Shown piece by piece: positions 1-9,060 of a stretch of DNA of 64,000 nucleotides (position 1 is the stretch's first letter; every line of letters begins with the position of its first letter). The notes beneath the pieces were generated by a model. The model was not told the DNA's origin. It did not search any database and was given only the letters and a program-made list of their open reading frames with translations. Source of the stretch: Trichomonas vaginalis G3 (taxonomy: Eukaryota; Parabasalia; Trichomonadida; Trichomonadidae). The stretch covers positions 6,166,879-6,230,878 of the forward strand of contig NC_067206.1 of NCBI RefSeq assembly GCF_026262505.1, read 5' to 3'. Made by a program: the position numbers and the translations under genes.

Positions 1-1203
1 AATGAGTATAAAAAAGACTGCGGATATCATTTGCTAAGACAAGTTACATCGTTTTATTCTTCATTTTGTCCTCCAATCAGTTACTTAGCGCTCAGATATT
101 TTAATATCCAAAAATTATTTGCTTTTTCAGGAGCATTAATGATAGTATTTGAAGAATGTTTTATTATAGAAGGCAAATTCATCCTTACAGATGGAATATT
201 GCATACTTTTGTTGCAATTGCAATTTTATCTATCGGAAAACTCTTTTCTATTGATGCATCATCTAAGGAATACAACAAATACTACCTGATAATGTGTATT
301 TGCGTCTCAATTGCATGTTCTATCAAGCAAACAGCTTGGTCATTATTAGCTTTAAGTTATTTTGTTTATTTGCTGCAGACATTCTCAGATAGTTTATCTA
401 AATCAAAAGGAAAGTTCAGAATTACCCTATTTACGACATGTTTCATACATTTCTTAAAATTAATTTCAATTTTCCTTTTAATTTACGTATTTATTACATG
501 TATCCATGTAACTCTTATTCCTAATTATAACCAACAATTCTCTGGCCTTATTTGTCCCAAATGTATCTCTAATTACAAAGAAGCAGAAATTGAATGGCAA
601 AAATGCAAAAAAGTTCCATTAATCATCAGAGTTATCAAACTCCTTTTGAATATGAACAAAACCAACATGGAAATGTGCGATAACGATGGTTTGCCATCGA
701 GATGGTGGAAATGGCCATTAATGGATAACCAATTGATCCATTTCTACAACAATAACGGGAAAGCCATTATTCTACATTTGAATATATTCAACAGTTGTGT
801 GATTCTTCTCTTTGTTTTTATATCAATTTTTATTATTTATTTTTGTTGGTTTGAAACTTGTTCAAACAATGAAACAATGAAGAGAACATTGAGTTCTATG
901 ATATTTTTGATAGGATATTTAATTTCGTTCCTTCCTTTTTGGCTGATTCCAAGATCAACTTATTTATACCATTATTCTATTCCTTTGTTGTTTGGAATTT
1001 ATTTAGTTTCTGCTGATATCAATATTTTATATCAAAAATACAAGAAAATTGCTGTTTGTTTAAGTATTTTAGTTGTGTCTGGAACAATTATTAGTTTTAT
1101 TATTTATTTGCCATTGACTTATGGATGGGAATTGGATAGAAAACAATTCATGAAACTGATGCTTAGAAATGAATGGATTTTTGACAAAAGAAACCTAATG
1201 TGA
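1..1203 (+). CDS. PMT/GT39-like protein mannosyltransferase, C-terminal part
   Basis: The frame is open from base 1, so the gene starts outside the window and only about 400 C-terminal residues are seen. It is a multi-pass membrane protein with at least seven hydrophobic segments. Two motifs recall the dolichyl-phosphate-mannose:protein mannosyltransferase family: SRWWKWPLM (about 710-735), like the family's SxxxxWPLM segment, and PRSTYLYHYSIP (about 949-985), like the family's R-FLYHY-PAL segment. Family members act in the endoplasmic reticulum membrane, moving mannose from dolichyl-phosphate to Ser/Thr of secreted proteins. That role is inferred; the catalytic N-terminal loop with its acidic motif is not in the window. 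An internal TTG at 31 is not taken as a start. Other multi-pass glycosyltransferases of the GT-C fold remain possible. Confidence 0.55.
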   Translation, partial: NEYKKDCGYHLLRQVTSFYSSFCPPISYLALRYFNIQKLFAFSGALMIVFEECFIIEGKFILTDGILHTFVAIAILSIGKLFSIDASSKEYNKYYLIMCICVSIACSIKQTAWSLLALSYFVYLLQTFSDSLSKSKGKFRITLFTTCFIHFLKLISIFLLIYVFITCIHVTLIPNYNQQFSGLICPKCISNYKEAEIEWQKCKKVPLIIRVIKLLLNMNKTNMEMCDNDGLPSRWWKWPLMDNQLIHFYNNNGKAIILHLNIFNSCVILLFVFISIFIIYFCWFETCSNNETMKRTLSSMIFLIGYLISFLPFWLIPRSTYLYHYSIPLLFGIYLVSADINILYQKYKKIAVCLSILVVSGTIISFIIYLPLTYGWELDRKQFMKLMLRNEWIFDKRNLM

Positions 1204-1793
1204 TATATATATATTTTGTTTGTTGTATATAAATTGATATGTTTGCACTTAATTGGTTTATTTATTACATTTTAATAGATTGACATTTCATGCAATAATA
1301 TCCATGAAAATCATTCAAATTATTTTTAGGTGACGTGATTCACCTAACTATCATATTGACCATCAAGAGTATATTTTCAACTTTCTGATATTCTCAATTT
1401 TTATTATACAATTTGCCAAAGAAAGAGTTCTCCTTATAGATGCTTTAGCCTTCATAATAATTTTTCAAAACAAAATGTCAAATGATTATTGTAGAAAACA
1501 ACATAATTATGAATGAAAAGTTAAGGACATGTGAGTGGGATGTAAATCTTAAGGGCGCACTTACTTTTTTCTGACACGTTCAGAAACATCAACATATCTT
1601 TATTTTAATGGCAAAAGAGTATAATAGCCATTTTAGAAACTAAGCAGTGATTTATATAATAACTTTTTCTCGATCAAAAAGGGGTGCTCTATAACGATTA
1701 TTAGAACTCGAATGTATGGATTATCCAGATTCTAGGTACTCAATGTAATAGCCTTTAAAAAAAATCATAAAATCATAAATTTTAGTCATTGAA
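1204..1793. other. Intergenic, no gene seen
   Basis: AT-rich spacer between convergent genes. I see no open frame of note, RNA gene or repeat. Confidence 0.5.
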
Positions 1794-3560
1794 TCATTTT
1801 TCATTGAGAGAACCATTAGTTATTGATTTAATAAAGTCAGGGAAGCTTGGAATTGTGAAGTTTATTCCAAACAGGAATGTGTACATCATTGCCTCGTTGT
1901 AGTGCTTTATTTGGTTGCAACTTTTCGCGAATTCTGCAGCATGAACCAAATTTGCGATGAATTGAGGAGGCTGATCTTTCTTTATGTATACATCCTTCAA
2001 AGCCATGTACAAAATTCCAGGAGAGTTATATCTAATGTCTTCTTCTTTTTCCATATCCTGGAAATTCTTGAGAATTAATAGATACCTGTAAATCTTCTTT
2101 GGATCTTGTTCGCAAATCAATGCTTTGTACAATACCTTGTAAGAGTAGTATTTGTGGATAATATCTTTCTCATCTGTAGCTTGTTTCTTCAGATCGTATT
2201 CGAAAGCATTGAAATCGCTGTTTTTCGGTGAAAATTTGAATGCTTCCGGAATGATTTTGTTGAAATCCGTGTTTTGGATGGAACAAAGGAGTAAATCGTT
2301 GTAGTAACCATATGTCGGATGATTGGAGTAATTGATATTGACATTGCAAAGGTTTTTCTCCTTTCTTTCCAAAGATTTATCAATTTTCTTCCTTATTTCA
2401 ATCAGTTGCTTGATTGGAATGTTGCAGATCTTGCTGTAAGTGATATATGACAACCTGCAACCTTCTGTGTCTCTGATTTCCTTGAAATATGTTTCTCTAT
2501 CTCCCAATTTCGAAAGAAGACCGCGATTTCTGACGTAATATGACTGGAAATCGACTTCGACTCCATCGCGGACTACAGGTAATACGTCGGAATCCAGGAA
2601 AAGCTGACGAGCTTTCGATGCTTTAGATGTTGCACCGGGAGGATCTGCTGTTTTGAACTTGCAGCGATAGAATGTAACATCTTTGATTTGTTGGGGTGAT
2701 TTGGAGCCATTGAGCTCGAAATCAGCTAAAATGAAAATGTTGTCAATTGTATTTTGATCTTGGTTATTGAAAGCGTGCTCTTCTTGTTCGTTTAAGAAAA
2801 GAGTCTTGGGTTCGTAATTTGGCTCGCTATTTTTAAGAAAATCAAAGAATTCTGTTTGATTTTTATCGAGAAAGTCAGTTAGTTCCGAGGGAGCTTTGAA
2901 ATATGTAGTAAGTAGTACTTTGAGGAATTCAATGAAGTACGTCTTAATAGAATTCCTTTTTTCATTTAACACTTGGAAATCTTGGCCAAACAAGATTTTG
3001 TATGTAATATATGGGATATCATCCTTGTATTTAATGCATAAGCCCTCGAATTCTTCAAGTTTGACTTTATTCTTTGAATTTTGGATCGAAATAAAAGGAC
3101 TGAAGATATTGTCGATGAAATCTAGGAAGAGGGGTGTTACCATTGTTGATCTGATAAGAATCTTGGCTTCGTCTTTTTGGTCAGCTTCTTTTGTGAGTGC
3201 TTCTGCTAAATGTTCCAAAAACTTGTTGCAGCTATTCCCAATAGCGAAAAATCCGTAAAGGGATGGATATAGGCTGTATATTTTAATATCTGTCGGCCTA
3301 TCGTTCTTAATGGAAAAATCAATTTCTTTTTTGTCAGAGCTTTCTGTAAATGCAATTTGTATTCCATTTTGTGGTTTTTTCATAGCATTGTACACGTACA
3401 TAAGTTGCTTTTTCATATTCAAGAAGCAATCTTCAAGGATTTTTCTTCCTTCTTCTAAAGTTTGCTTGTAACATGGAAGCATAGCTATGTCCATTAACTT
3501 CTGACTTTTAACTTGCTGATGCAATCTTCTTGTATTTCGACCAAAACAACGCGATTCCAT
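1794..3560 (-). CDS. Unrecognised trichomonad protein, 588 aa
   Basis: A long open frame. The true start is taken as the ATG at 3560; the GTG just upstream is ignored. The protein has no signal peptide or membrane segment, so it is probably cytosolic. It looks mostly helical and charged, with an aromatic-rich patch (YPSLYGFFAIGN, near residue 95) and many Lys/Glu and Asp/Asn residues later. I do not recognise a family. A distant helical GTPase-regulator fold (RasGAP or VPS9-like) was considered from the helical pattern, but no diagnostic arginine or aspartate motif could be assigned. Its upstream region carries two long hairpins, and no clear Inr was found. Confidence 0.75.
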   Translation of the reverse strand: MESRCFGRNTRRLHQQVKSQKLMDIAMLPCYKQTLEEGRKILEDCFLNMKKQLMYVYNAMKKPQNGIQIAFTESSDKKEIDFSIKNDRPTDIKIYSLYPSLYGFFAIGNSCNKFLEHLAEALTKEADQKDEAKILIRSTMVTPLFLDFIDNIFSPFISIQNSKNKVKLEEFEGLCIKYKDDIPYITYKILFGQDFQVLNEKRNSIKTYFIEFLKVLLTTYFKAPSELTDFLDKNQTEFFDFLKNSEPNYEPKTLFLNEQEEHAFNNQDQNTIDNIFILADFELNGSKSPQQIKDVTFYRCKFKTADPPGATSKASKARQLFLDSDVLPVVRDGVEVDFQSYYVRNRGLLSKLGDRETYFKEIRDTEGCRLSYITYSKICNIPIKQLIEIRKKIDKSLERKEKNLCNVNINYSNHPTYGYYNDLLLCSIQNTDFNKIIPEAFKFSPKNSDFNAFEYDLKKQATDEKDIIHKYYSYKVLYKALICEQDPKKIYRYLLILKNFQDMEKEEDIRYNSPGILYMALKDVYIKKDQPPQFIANLVHAAEFAKSCNQIKHYNEAMMYTFLFGINFTIPSFPDFIKSITNGSLNEK

Positions 3561-3618
3561 CACAGGAAAAAAAAATTAAAAATATACTTGTTGGAAATTT
3601 AAAAAAAAATTTATACAA

Positions 3619-3669
3619 ATTCAATACAACCACTTTTTAAATTCCATTTAAAAAGTGTTTGTATTGAAT
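3619..3669. repeat. Long hairpin, 24-bp stem, 3-nt loop
   Basis: Arms 3619-3642 and 3646-3669 pair over 24 bp with one mismatch (3630/3658) and a TCC loop. It lies in the upstream region of the gene ending at 3560 and 10 bp from a second hairpin. Confidence 0.8.
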
Positions 3670-3679
3670 GTACAAATCC

Positions 3680-3745
3680 AAATTTATTTTTATTGAGTTC
3701 GAAAAAAATTGAGATGCTCTCAAACCACTCAATAAAAATAAATTT
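3680..3745. repeat. Nested hairpin, 19-bp outer stem
   Basis: Arms 3680-3698 and 3727-3745 are perfect 19-bp complements. The loop itself contains a 6-bp stem (3709-3714 with 3718-3723). A third, weaker inverted repeat of 9 bp (4001-4009 with 4028-4036) follows in the same spacer. Confidence 0.75.
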
Positions 3746-4108
3746 TTAATTTAATCAAACGATTATTTTTCCAAGAAATATTTTTATTGGCGTGAAGTGT
3801 CAAATAATTCAAATTTATAATAAATATCGGTTTAATTATTTAAATACAATCATGTAGGGGTTGTTTATATATATATTTTTTGTTACTCACTCTCAGATCT
3901 AGGTGTTGTGTCACTATGAGAGTTGACTGAAATTAATTCAATAATAGTACCACTAATAATATGAACTAATGCATATAATTAATACAATTACATCGATATA
4001 TGAAACTTCAATACTAACTTTATATTCGAAGTTTCAACTAGAAATGCTGCAATCAAAACAATTGAATTCAATATTTATACAAATAAAAAAATAGTAATTT
4101 TATTCTAA
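3746..4108. other. Intergenic, no gene seen
   Basis: AT-rich spacer containing only the short 4001-4036 inverted repeat and the downstream region of the BspA-like gene. Confidence 0.5.
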
Positions 4109-6763
4109 TTAAGTCATTAAAGTAGTTGAAATGAGTGAAAGTGTCGTTGCTGACTCTTTTGATTTCTTTCTCACAATAAACAATATGATAATGAATACAA
4201 TAAGAACTACTAAACATACAGATGCAATAATTATTGGTAAAATTATTTTATGGAAGAATTTTTTGCTGTCTTTAACTCCAGATCTGTATCCAAACCATAC
4301 ATATTCCAAGTTACTTGCTATTTGTGACTGGTTTGCATAATTCTTCCAATCTTTCTTTGATGGTAAAATTATCTTAAAATCTCTGTGATTTACGAACTCA
4401 TCGAACACTCCTTCTTTAAATGTTTGTGGTGGGAATGATCCAAATGATATGTTTTTGATGGAAACACATCCAAAGAAAACAAAATCTGTTTCATTTGATA
4501 CAAATTTAAGAGAAGTAAGATTAACTGTTTCTAAACTTGAACAATTAGCAAAGTTATGATGTCCAGTGAAATTAACACAGCTTTGCAAGTTCAAATTCTT
4601 AAGAGATTTGCAAAAAGCAAAAGAGTGGCATCCGATAGATCTAACCTTAGGAATATTAATTTCTGCAAGGTTCATACAGTTTTCAAATGCATGGTCGCAA
4701 ATTTCTGTGGCAAGATCTAATGAAATTTTAATTAAAGAGACACAATTGGAGAAGGCTTCATCCGAGATTGTATCTGCCATAGGAAGGTTAATTTTCTCTA
4801 TTTTATTGCATTCTTTAAATGCTGCTTCTTTTAATATGATTAAATTTGGAAGATTAATTGTTTTCAAAGAAGAACAGCCTCTAAAAGCAGAATTTCCTAT
4901 AAATGCTGCTTGAGGGATATTGATATCAGTCAAATTCATACAATCTTTGAAACAATAATCTCCAATTGTTGTTGCAGAAGGGAAACTAATAGATGTTAAG
5001 TTCTTGCAGGCATTAAAAGCCGAAGAAGTAATAACAGTCACCTTAGGGAATGATATCTTCTTTAAATTCCAGCAATATTTAAATGTTGAATCTTCAATTT
5101 TTTGGATTTCACCCAAATTTAGAGTTTCTAATAGTGTACAACCCTGGAAACTACTTATATTTACCTTATTACACTTAGGTAGATCAACATTTCTTAGTTT
5201 TGTGCAATCTTGGAATGCAGATACCAAAATTTCTTCAACAAAATCAAATTTTATTGATTCCAATGATTGGCAACTACTAAATGCCGATTCTCCAACAAAT
5301 GTTATCATAGGAGCATCAATGTTTTTCAGTCTAAAACAATCAGAAAAAGTGAAATCATCAATTTTTGTCACTTTTTGTGAAGTGAAGTTTTCCAATTTCG
5401 AACATTCTTCGAAAACTTTATCTCCCAAGAAAACCAAAGAAGGTAAATAAACAGAAACTAATCCACTGCATGTAGAGAATGCAGAACTATTCACAGACTT
5501 GCAACTAGGCAAAGAAATATTAGTAATTTGAACACAATTCATAAAACTTGCTTTGCCAATTTCTGTCACTTCACCTAATTGTAAACTATTCAATTTTAAG
5601 CAAAAGTAGAAAGCATTTGTTTCAACTTTCGATGCGCTCTGGCAATTAACTTCAACAAGTTTTTCGCAATGCATAAACATTGAATGACCAATTTTTGTCA
5701 GTTTTTGCGCTGTAAATTTTTCCAATTCTTTGCAATAATTGAAATAATCTCCGTTATCAACATCATCGACCAAATCTGTTAAACTTGGAAGATCTATTTC
5801 AGATATCAACGTGTTCATGAAACAGTTTGGATACAGAACACGAACATTCGGTAATGAAACTTTCCTTAAAAACTTGCAATCCTTGAAAGCGGCGTTTCCT
5901 ATTTCTTCTAAATAATTAAAATTGATTTCGGATAATTCGCTCGCTCCAAAACTCGCTTTTCCTATTTTAGACAAATAAGGAAAGTCTACTTTGTCCAATT
6001 TCAGTCCATAAAAGCCAAAAGCTCCCACTTCTGTGATATTTCCAAGATTTAAGGTTTTGTAAACTTTATCGTTTGTCAAACCGTAATTTCCGATTACAGA
6101 AACCAAGGGAGTGTCCAAAACATTCAAAAGTGGGCAATTCCAGAGTGTGTAGTCTTCTATTTTCGTAATTTTGGCGGCTTTGAACTCTTTGAGATTCTTG
6201 CATTCGCTGTAATATGCTGCGATGTTGTTTTTGTCTAATTTCTGGTTAATTAAGTTTGGAAGATTGACTGTCTCGATTGCTGTCCTTGCAAAACAGTATG
6301 GATAGAGTGTATCGATATCGCCGAGTGTTAATTGAGATAAGTTAATGCAATTATAAAAAGCATATGAATAAATTTGAGTAACTGCAGGGAAATTCACTGT
6401 TGTAAGATTGGTACAGTTGTAAAATGCACGCTCAACAATAGAAATCAATGATTGTATCGCGACATTTTGAATTGTAGTGTGATTTTCGAAAAAGCTTTCA
6501 GGGAAAGGAGAAGTTGAGACAGCTAACTCAATTGAAAAGTATGTAAGTGATGAGTATTCTGTTGTGTTCATTTTACGAAAGTCAAAATCTCCTGATGTTA
6601 ATGATATTTTTTGAATTAAAGACTTTGTTAATTTATTTGTTGTGATAATATCATCTAAATCACTTCCAGTGTATTTAACATCATCAATTGTTGCGTCAAG
6701 TGCTAAACAAATAGAGAAAAAGATTGAAATCATATAAAAAAAAGCGATAAAAAAAATTTCCAT
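4109..6763 (-). CDS. BspA-like leucine-rich repeat surface protein
   Basis: An 884-residue protein built almost entirely of BspA/TpLRR-type repeats (LRR_5), with recurring motifs such as AFxxCxxLxxIxxP spaced about 23 residues apart. A signal peptide (residues 1-21, starting MEIFFIAFFYM) and one membrane segment (about 841-864) followed by a basic stop-transfer RKK and a short Ser/Thr-rich tail make it a type I membrane protein with the repeats outside. BspA-like proteins form a large trichomonad surface family, proposed to bind host cells or matrix. The start at 6763 is preferred over an in-frame ATG at 6778 because an Inr (TCACC, minus strand 6775-6771) lies between them and would give a 5' leader of about 10 bases. 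Confidence 0.93.
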   Translation of the reverse strand: MEIFFIAFFYMISIFFSICLALDATIDDVKYTGSDLDDIITTNKLTKSLIQKISLTSGDFDFRKMNTTEYSSLTYFSIELAVSTSPFPESFFENHTTIQNVAIQSLISIVERAFYNCTNLTTVNFPAVTQIYSYAFYNCINLSQLTLGDIDTLYPYCFARTAIETVNLPNLINQKLDKNNIAAYYSECKNLKEFKAAKITKIEDYTLWNCPLLNVLDTPLVSVIGNYGLTNDKVYKTLNLGNITEVGAFGFYGLKLDKVDFPYLSKIGKASFGASELSEINFNYLEEIGNAAFKDCKFLRKVSLPNVRVLYPNCFMNTLISEIDLPSLTDLVDDVDNGDYFNYCKELEKFTAQKLTKIGHSMFMHCEKLVEVNCQSASKVETNAFYFCLKLNSLQLGEVTEIGKASFMNCVQITNISLPSCKSVNSSAFSTCSGLVSVYLPSLVFLGDKVFEECSKLENFTSQKVTKIDDFTFSDCFRLKNIDAPMITFVGESAFSSCQSLESIKFDFVEEILVSAFQDCTKLRNVDLPKCNKVNISSFQGCTLLETLNLGEIQKIEDSTFKYCWNLKKISFPKVTVITSSAFNACKNLTSISFPSATTIGDYCFKDCMNLTDINIPQAAFIGNSAFRGCSSLKTINLPNLIILKEAAFKECNKIEKINLPMADTISDEAFSNCVSLIKISLDLATEICDHAFENCMNLAEINIPKVRSIGCHSFAFCKSLKNLNLQSCVNFTGHHNFANCSSLETVNLTSLKFVSNETDFVFFGCVSIKNISFGSFPPQTFKEGVFDEFVNHRDFKIILPSKKDWKNYANQSQIASNLEYVWFGYRSGVKDSKKFFHKIILPIIIASVCLVVLIVFIIILFIVRKKSKESATTLSLISTTLMT

Positions 6764-6790
6764 GAAAAAAGGTGACATTTTTAGATTTTA
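6764..6790. promoter_or_regulatory. Compact bidirectional promoter
   Basis: Only 27 bases separate the BspA-like start (6763, minus) from the ankyrin gene start (6791, plus). The minus strand carries TCACC, close to the trichomonad Inr. The plus strand has only an imperfect ACATTTT. Both genes must take their core promoters from this segment or from the neighbour's coding sequence. Confidence 0.6.
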
Positions 6791-8701
6791 ATGAGCTCAA
6801 AGTATATAAAACAATACGAAGAGTACATCGAAACGTATGAACGATTGTTTCATATAAAATCAAACGAGTCTATCGAAGATACAATGAATATGATTACAAA
6901 TGTTTTAATTTCAAAGTATCAAATTCGAATTCCAGATCTAATACTGAGCCTTATGACTGCAATACAATATAACTCTAGATCCATTGACATTTATGTCAAA
7001 ATAATCAATCAAATACTTTCTAAATATACAAACACAGAAGTTAAAACTACTAATTTTGATGATTTGATAAATTATACATTATTGACTTTAATTAAGAATG
7101 AAAACAAAATATATCAATTTGAATACGATAAAGATGAATATCCAAAAGAAGATGATGTTCATTATTTTATAATGAATGATCAAATTGATAATTTCAAAGA
7201 ATACCTCACTCAAAATTCACTAGAAGACATCGATGAATTTCTTTTTAATGATGAGATAGGCAGCTTGTCAGCTCTTAAGGCATGCCGTTATTTTGGCTCT
7301 GTCAACATTTTCAATTTCCTTATTAAATGTTGCGGCAATACTATAACACAAGAATGTTTAGAATTGGCATCAATCGGTGGAAATATTGATATTATCAATG
7401 AATGTTTAAAGGAGAATCAAATTGATGAATTCTGCTTTTTATCCATTATTGCATCACACAACAACAAATTCCTTGAATTTGTTTTTGAAAGAGATCTCTA
7501 TAAATTTGATGATTTTAACTTTGATAACATTATTTACTCTGATTTATTAATTTATTCACAAAACTTAAAAGCAGTTTTTCTTATGTTTGAAAAAGATAAG
7601 AATTCAATTTTGCCATGGGCTTCTGGTTTTCCACAATCTCGTGAAATTTTCAAAAATGAAGATTTAGATTTTTCAACATATGGTAAAACTTCTCTAAATA
7701 TTGCCGCACAATTCAATAATACTGATATATGCAAGTTTTTATTAGATAATAAAACTACTTATAAAATTGATATTAATATTAAGAGATCAAATCATATTAA
7801 TTCCATTTATTATGCAACAGATCATTCTAATATAGAATTAGTTAAACTTTTGATTTCCCATGGTGCAAAAATTATATTAGATGATGATGGCATATATTCA
7901 CTTAATTGCGCAGCAGCTCATAATAATATAGAAATTGGAGAGCTTCTTATCTCAAACGGTGCAGATGTCAATGAAATAGATGAAAATAACCTCACTGCTC
8001 TGCATGATGCTGCATCTAATAATAGCAAAGAATTTATAGAATTACTTCTTTCACATGGCGCAATAATTGATCAAAAAGATGAGATAGATTTTACACCACT
8101 TCATAGAGCAGTTTTATCTAATTCCAAGGAAGCAGCCGAAGTACTTATTTCTCATGGTGCTAGTTTAATAGCGCAGTCTGCAAAATTTGAAACTCCATTA
8201 CATTTGGCAATAAGTTTGAATAATAAAGAAATGACAGAATTTCTCGTATTACATGGAGCAAAAATAAATGCTTGTTTTGAAGATATTGATCCTCCTTTAA
8301 CATATGCACTTTCGAATGATTGTGATGAAATTGTACAATTCCTTATTTCATATGGTGCTGATTGTAATATAAGGAACGTTATACAGCAGACTCCTATTTT
8401 TGTTGCGATTTTTATGGGTGATTTGGAATCTACAAAACTTCTCATTTCTCACGGTGCCGATATTAATGCAAAAGACATGAAAGGTCGAACAGTTCTTCAT
8501 TATGCAGTAAAGGGAGATCAGGATAAAGAAATTCTAGATCTTCTCATTTCAAATGGTGTAGATGTTAATGCTAAAGATGCTAAATATCTTACTCCACTTG
8601 ATTATGCTGTAAAAACTAATAATACTGAATTAGAAGAATTTCTCATTTCTCATGGTGCAAATGTTCTTCCTCGTTCACCTCATATAATTGAGGATCTTTA
8701 G
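6791..8701 (+). CDS. Ankyrin repeat protein with trichomonad N-terminal domain, 636 aa
   Basis: The N-terminus (about 1-110, tyrosine-rich helices such as YEEYIETYERLF) matches the layout of the large trichomonad ankyrin family (DUF3447-type region). It is followed by irregular ankyrin-like repeats and then, from about residue 290 to 630, about ten regular 33-residue ankyrin repeats with the family signature LLISHGADINAKD. There is no signal peptide or membrane segment, so it is likely a cytosolic or nuclear protein-binding scaffold; the partner is unknown. It starts 27 bases from the divergent BspA-like gene. The start is the first ATG in the frame. Confidence 0.93.
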   Translation: MSSKYIKQYEEYIETYERLFHIKSNESIEDTMNMITNVLISKYQIRIPDLILSLMTAIQYNSRSIDIYVKIINQILSKYTNTEVKTTNFDDLINYTLLTLIKNENKIYQFEYDKDEYPKEDDVHYFIMNDQIDNFKEYLTQNSLEDIDEFLFNDEIGSLSALKACRYFGSVNIFNFLIKCCGNTITQECLELASIGGNIDIINECLKENQIDEFCFLSIIASHNNKFLEFVFERDLYKFDDFNFDNIIYSDLLIYSQNLKAVFLMFEKDKNSILPWASGFPQSREIFKNEDLDFSTYGKTSLNIAAQFNNTDICKFLLDNKTTYKIDINIKRSNHINSIYYATDHSNIELVKLLISHGAKIILDDDGIYSLNCAAAHNNIEIGELLISNGADVNEIDENNLTALHDAASNNSKEFIELLLSHGAIIDQKDEIDFTPLHRAVLSNSKEAAEVLISHGASLIAQSAKFETPLHLAISLNNKEMTEFLVLHGAKINACFEDIDPPLTYALSNDCDEIVQFLISYGADCNIRNVIQQTPIFVAIFMGDLESTKLLISHGADINAKDMKGRTVLHYAVKGDQDKEILDLLISNGVDVNAKDAKYLTPLDYAVKTNNTELEEFLISHGANVLPRSPHIIEDL

Positions 8702-9044
8702 AGTAAACTAATGAATAACATTAATATATTTAAAATTCTAAAAATGGTGCACTCCAGAATAATATCCTATCCCTTTATTTTAAGACTTTTTTGCAAAATT
8801 CCTATCATTTAGTTGGAAATTCTAAATAAAATCCATATCCAAATAAATTTTGAGTTTGAAATTTTGGTAACCAATTTCATACCTTCATTTCTATACTTCA
8901 TATGCTTTTAATTGAATAAATACATTGTAATGTGGTATATATTTGATGTGGCAACTTTAATCGATTATCAAATTTTATGAAATCAAGACTTTTGAGAATG
9001 TCGCCAAATATATTACTTGATTTAGATCTAATTTGACTATGAAA
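8702..9044. other. Intergenic, no gene seen
   Basis: AT-rich spacer between two plus-strand genes, with no distinct repeat or RNA gene. Confidence 0.5.
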
Positions 9045-9050
9045 TCATTC
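9045..9050 (+). promoter_or_regulatory. Inr of the TOR-like gene
   Basis: TCATTC matches the trichomonad initiator TCA(+1)Py(T/A). It puts the +1 A at 9047, 14 bases before the ATG, a typical short leader. Confidence 0.65.
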
Positions 9051-9060
9051 TTTATTTTTT

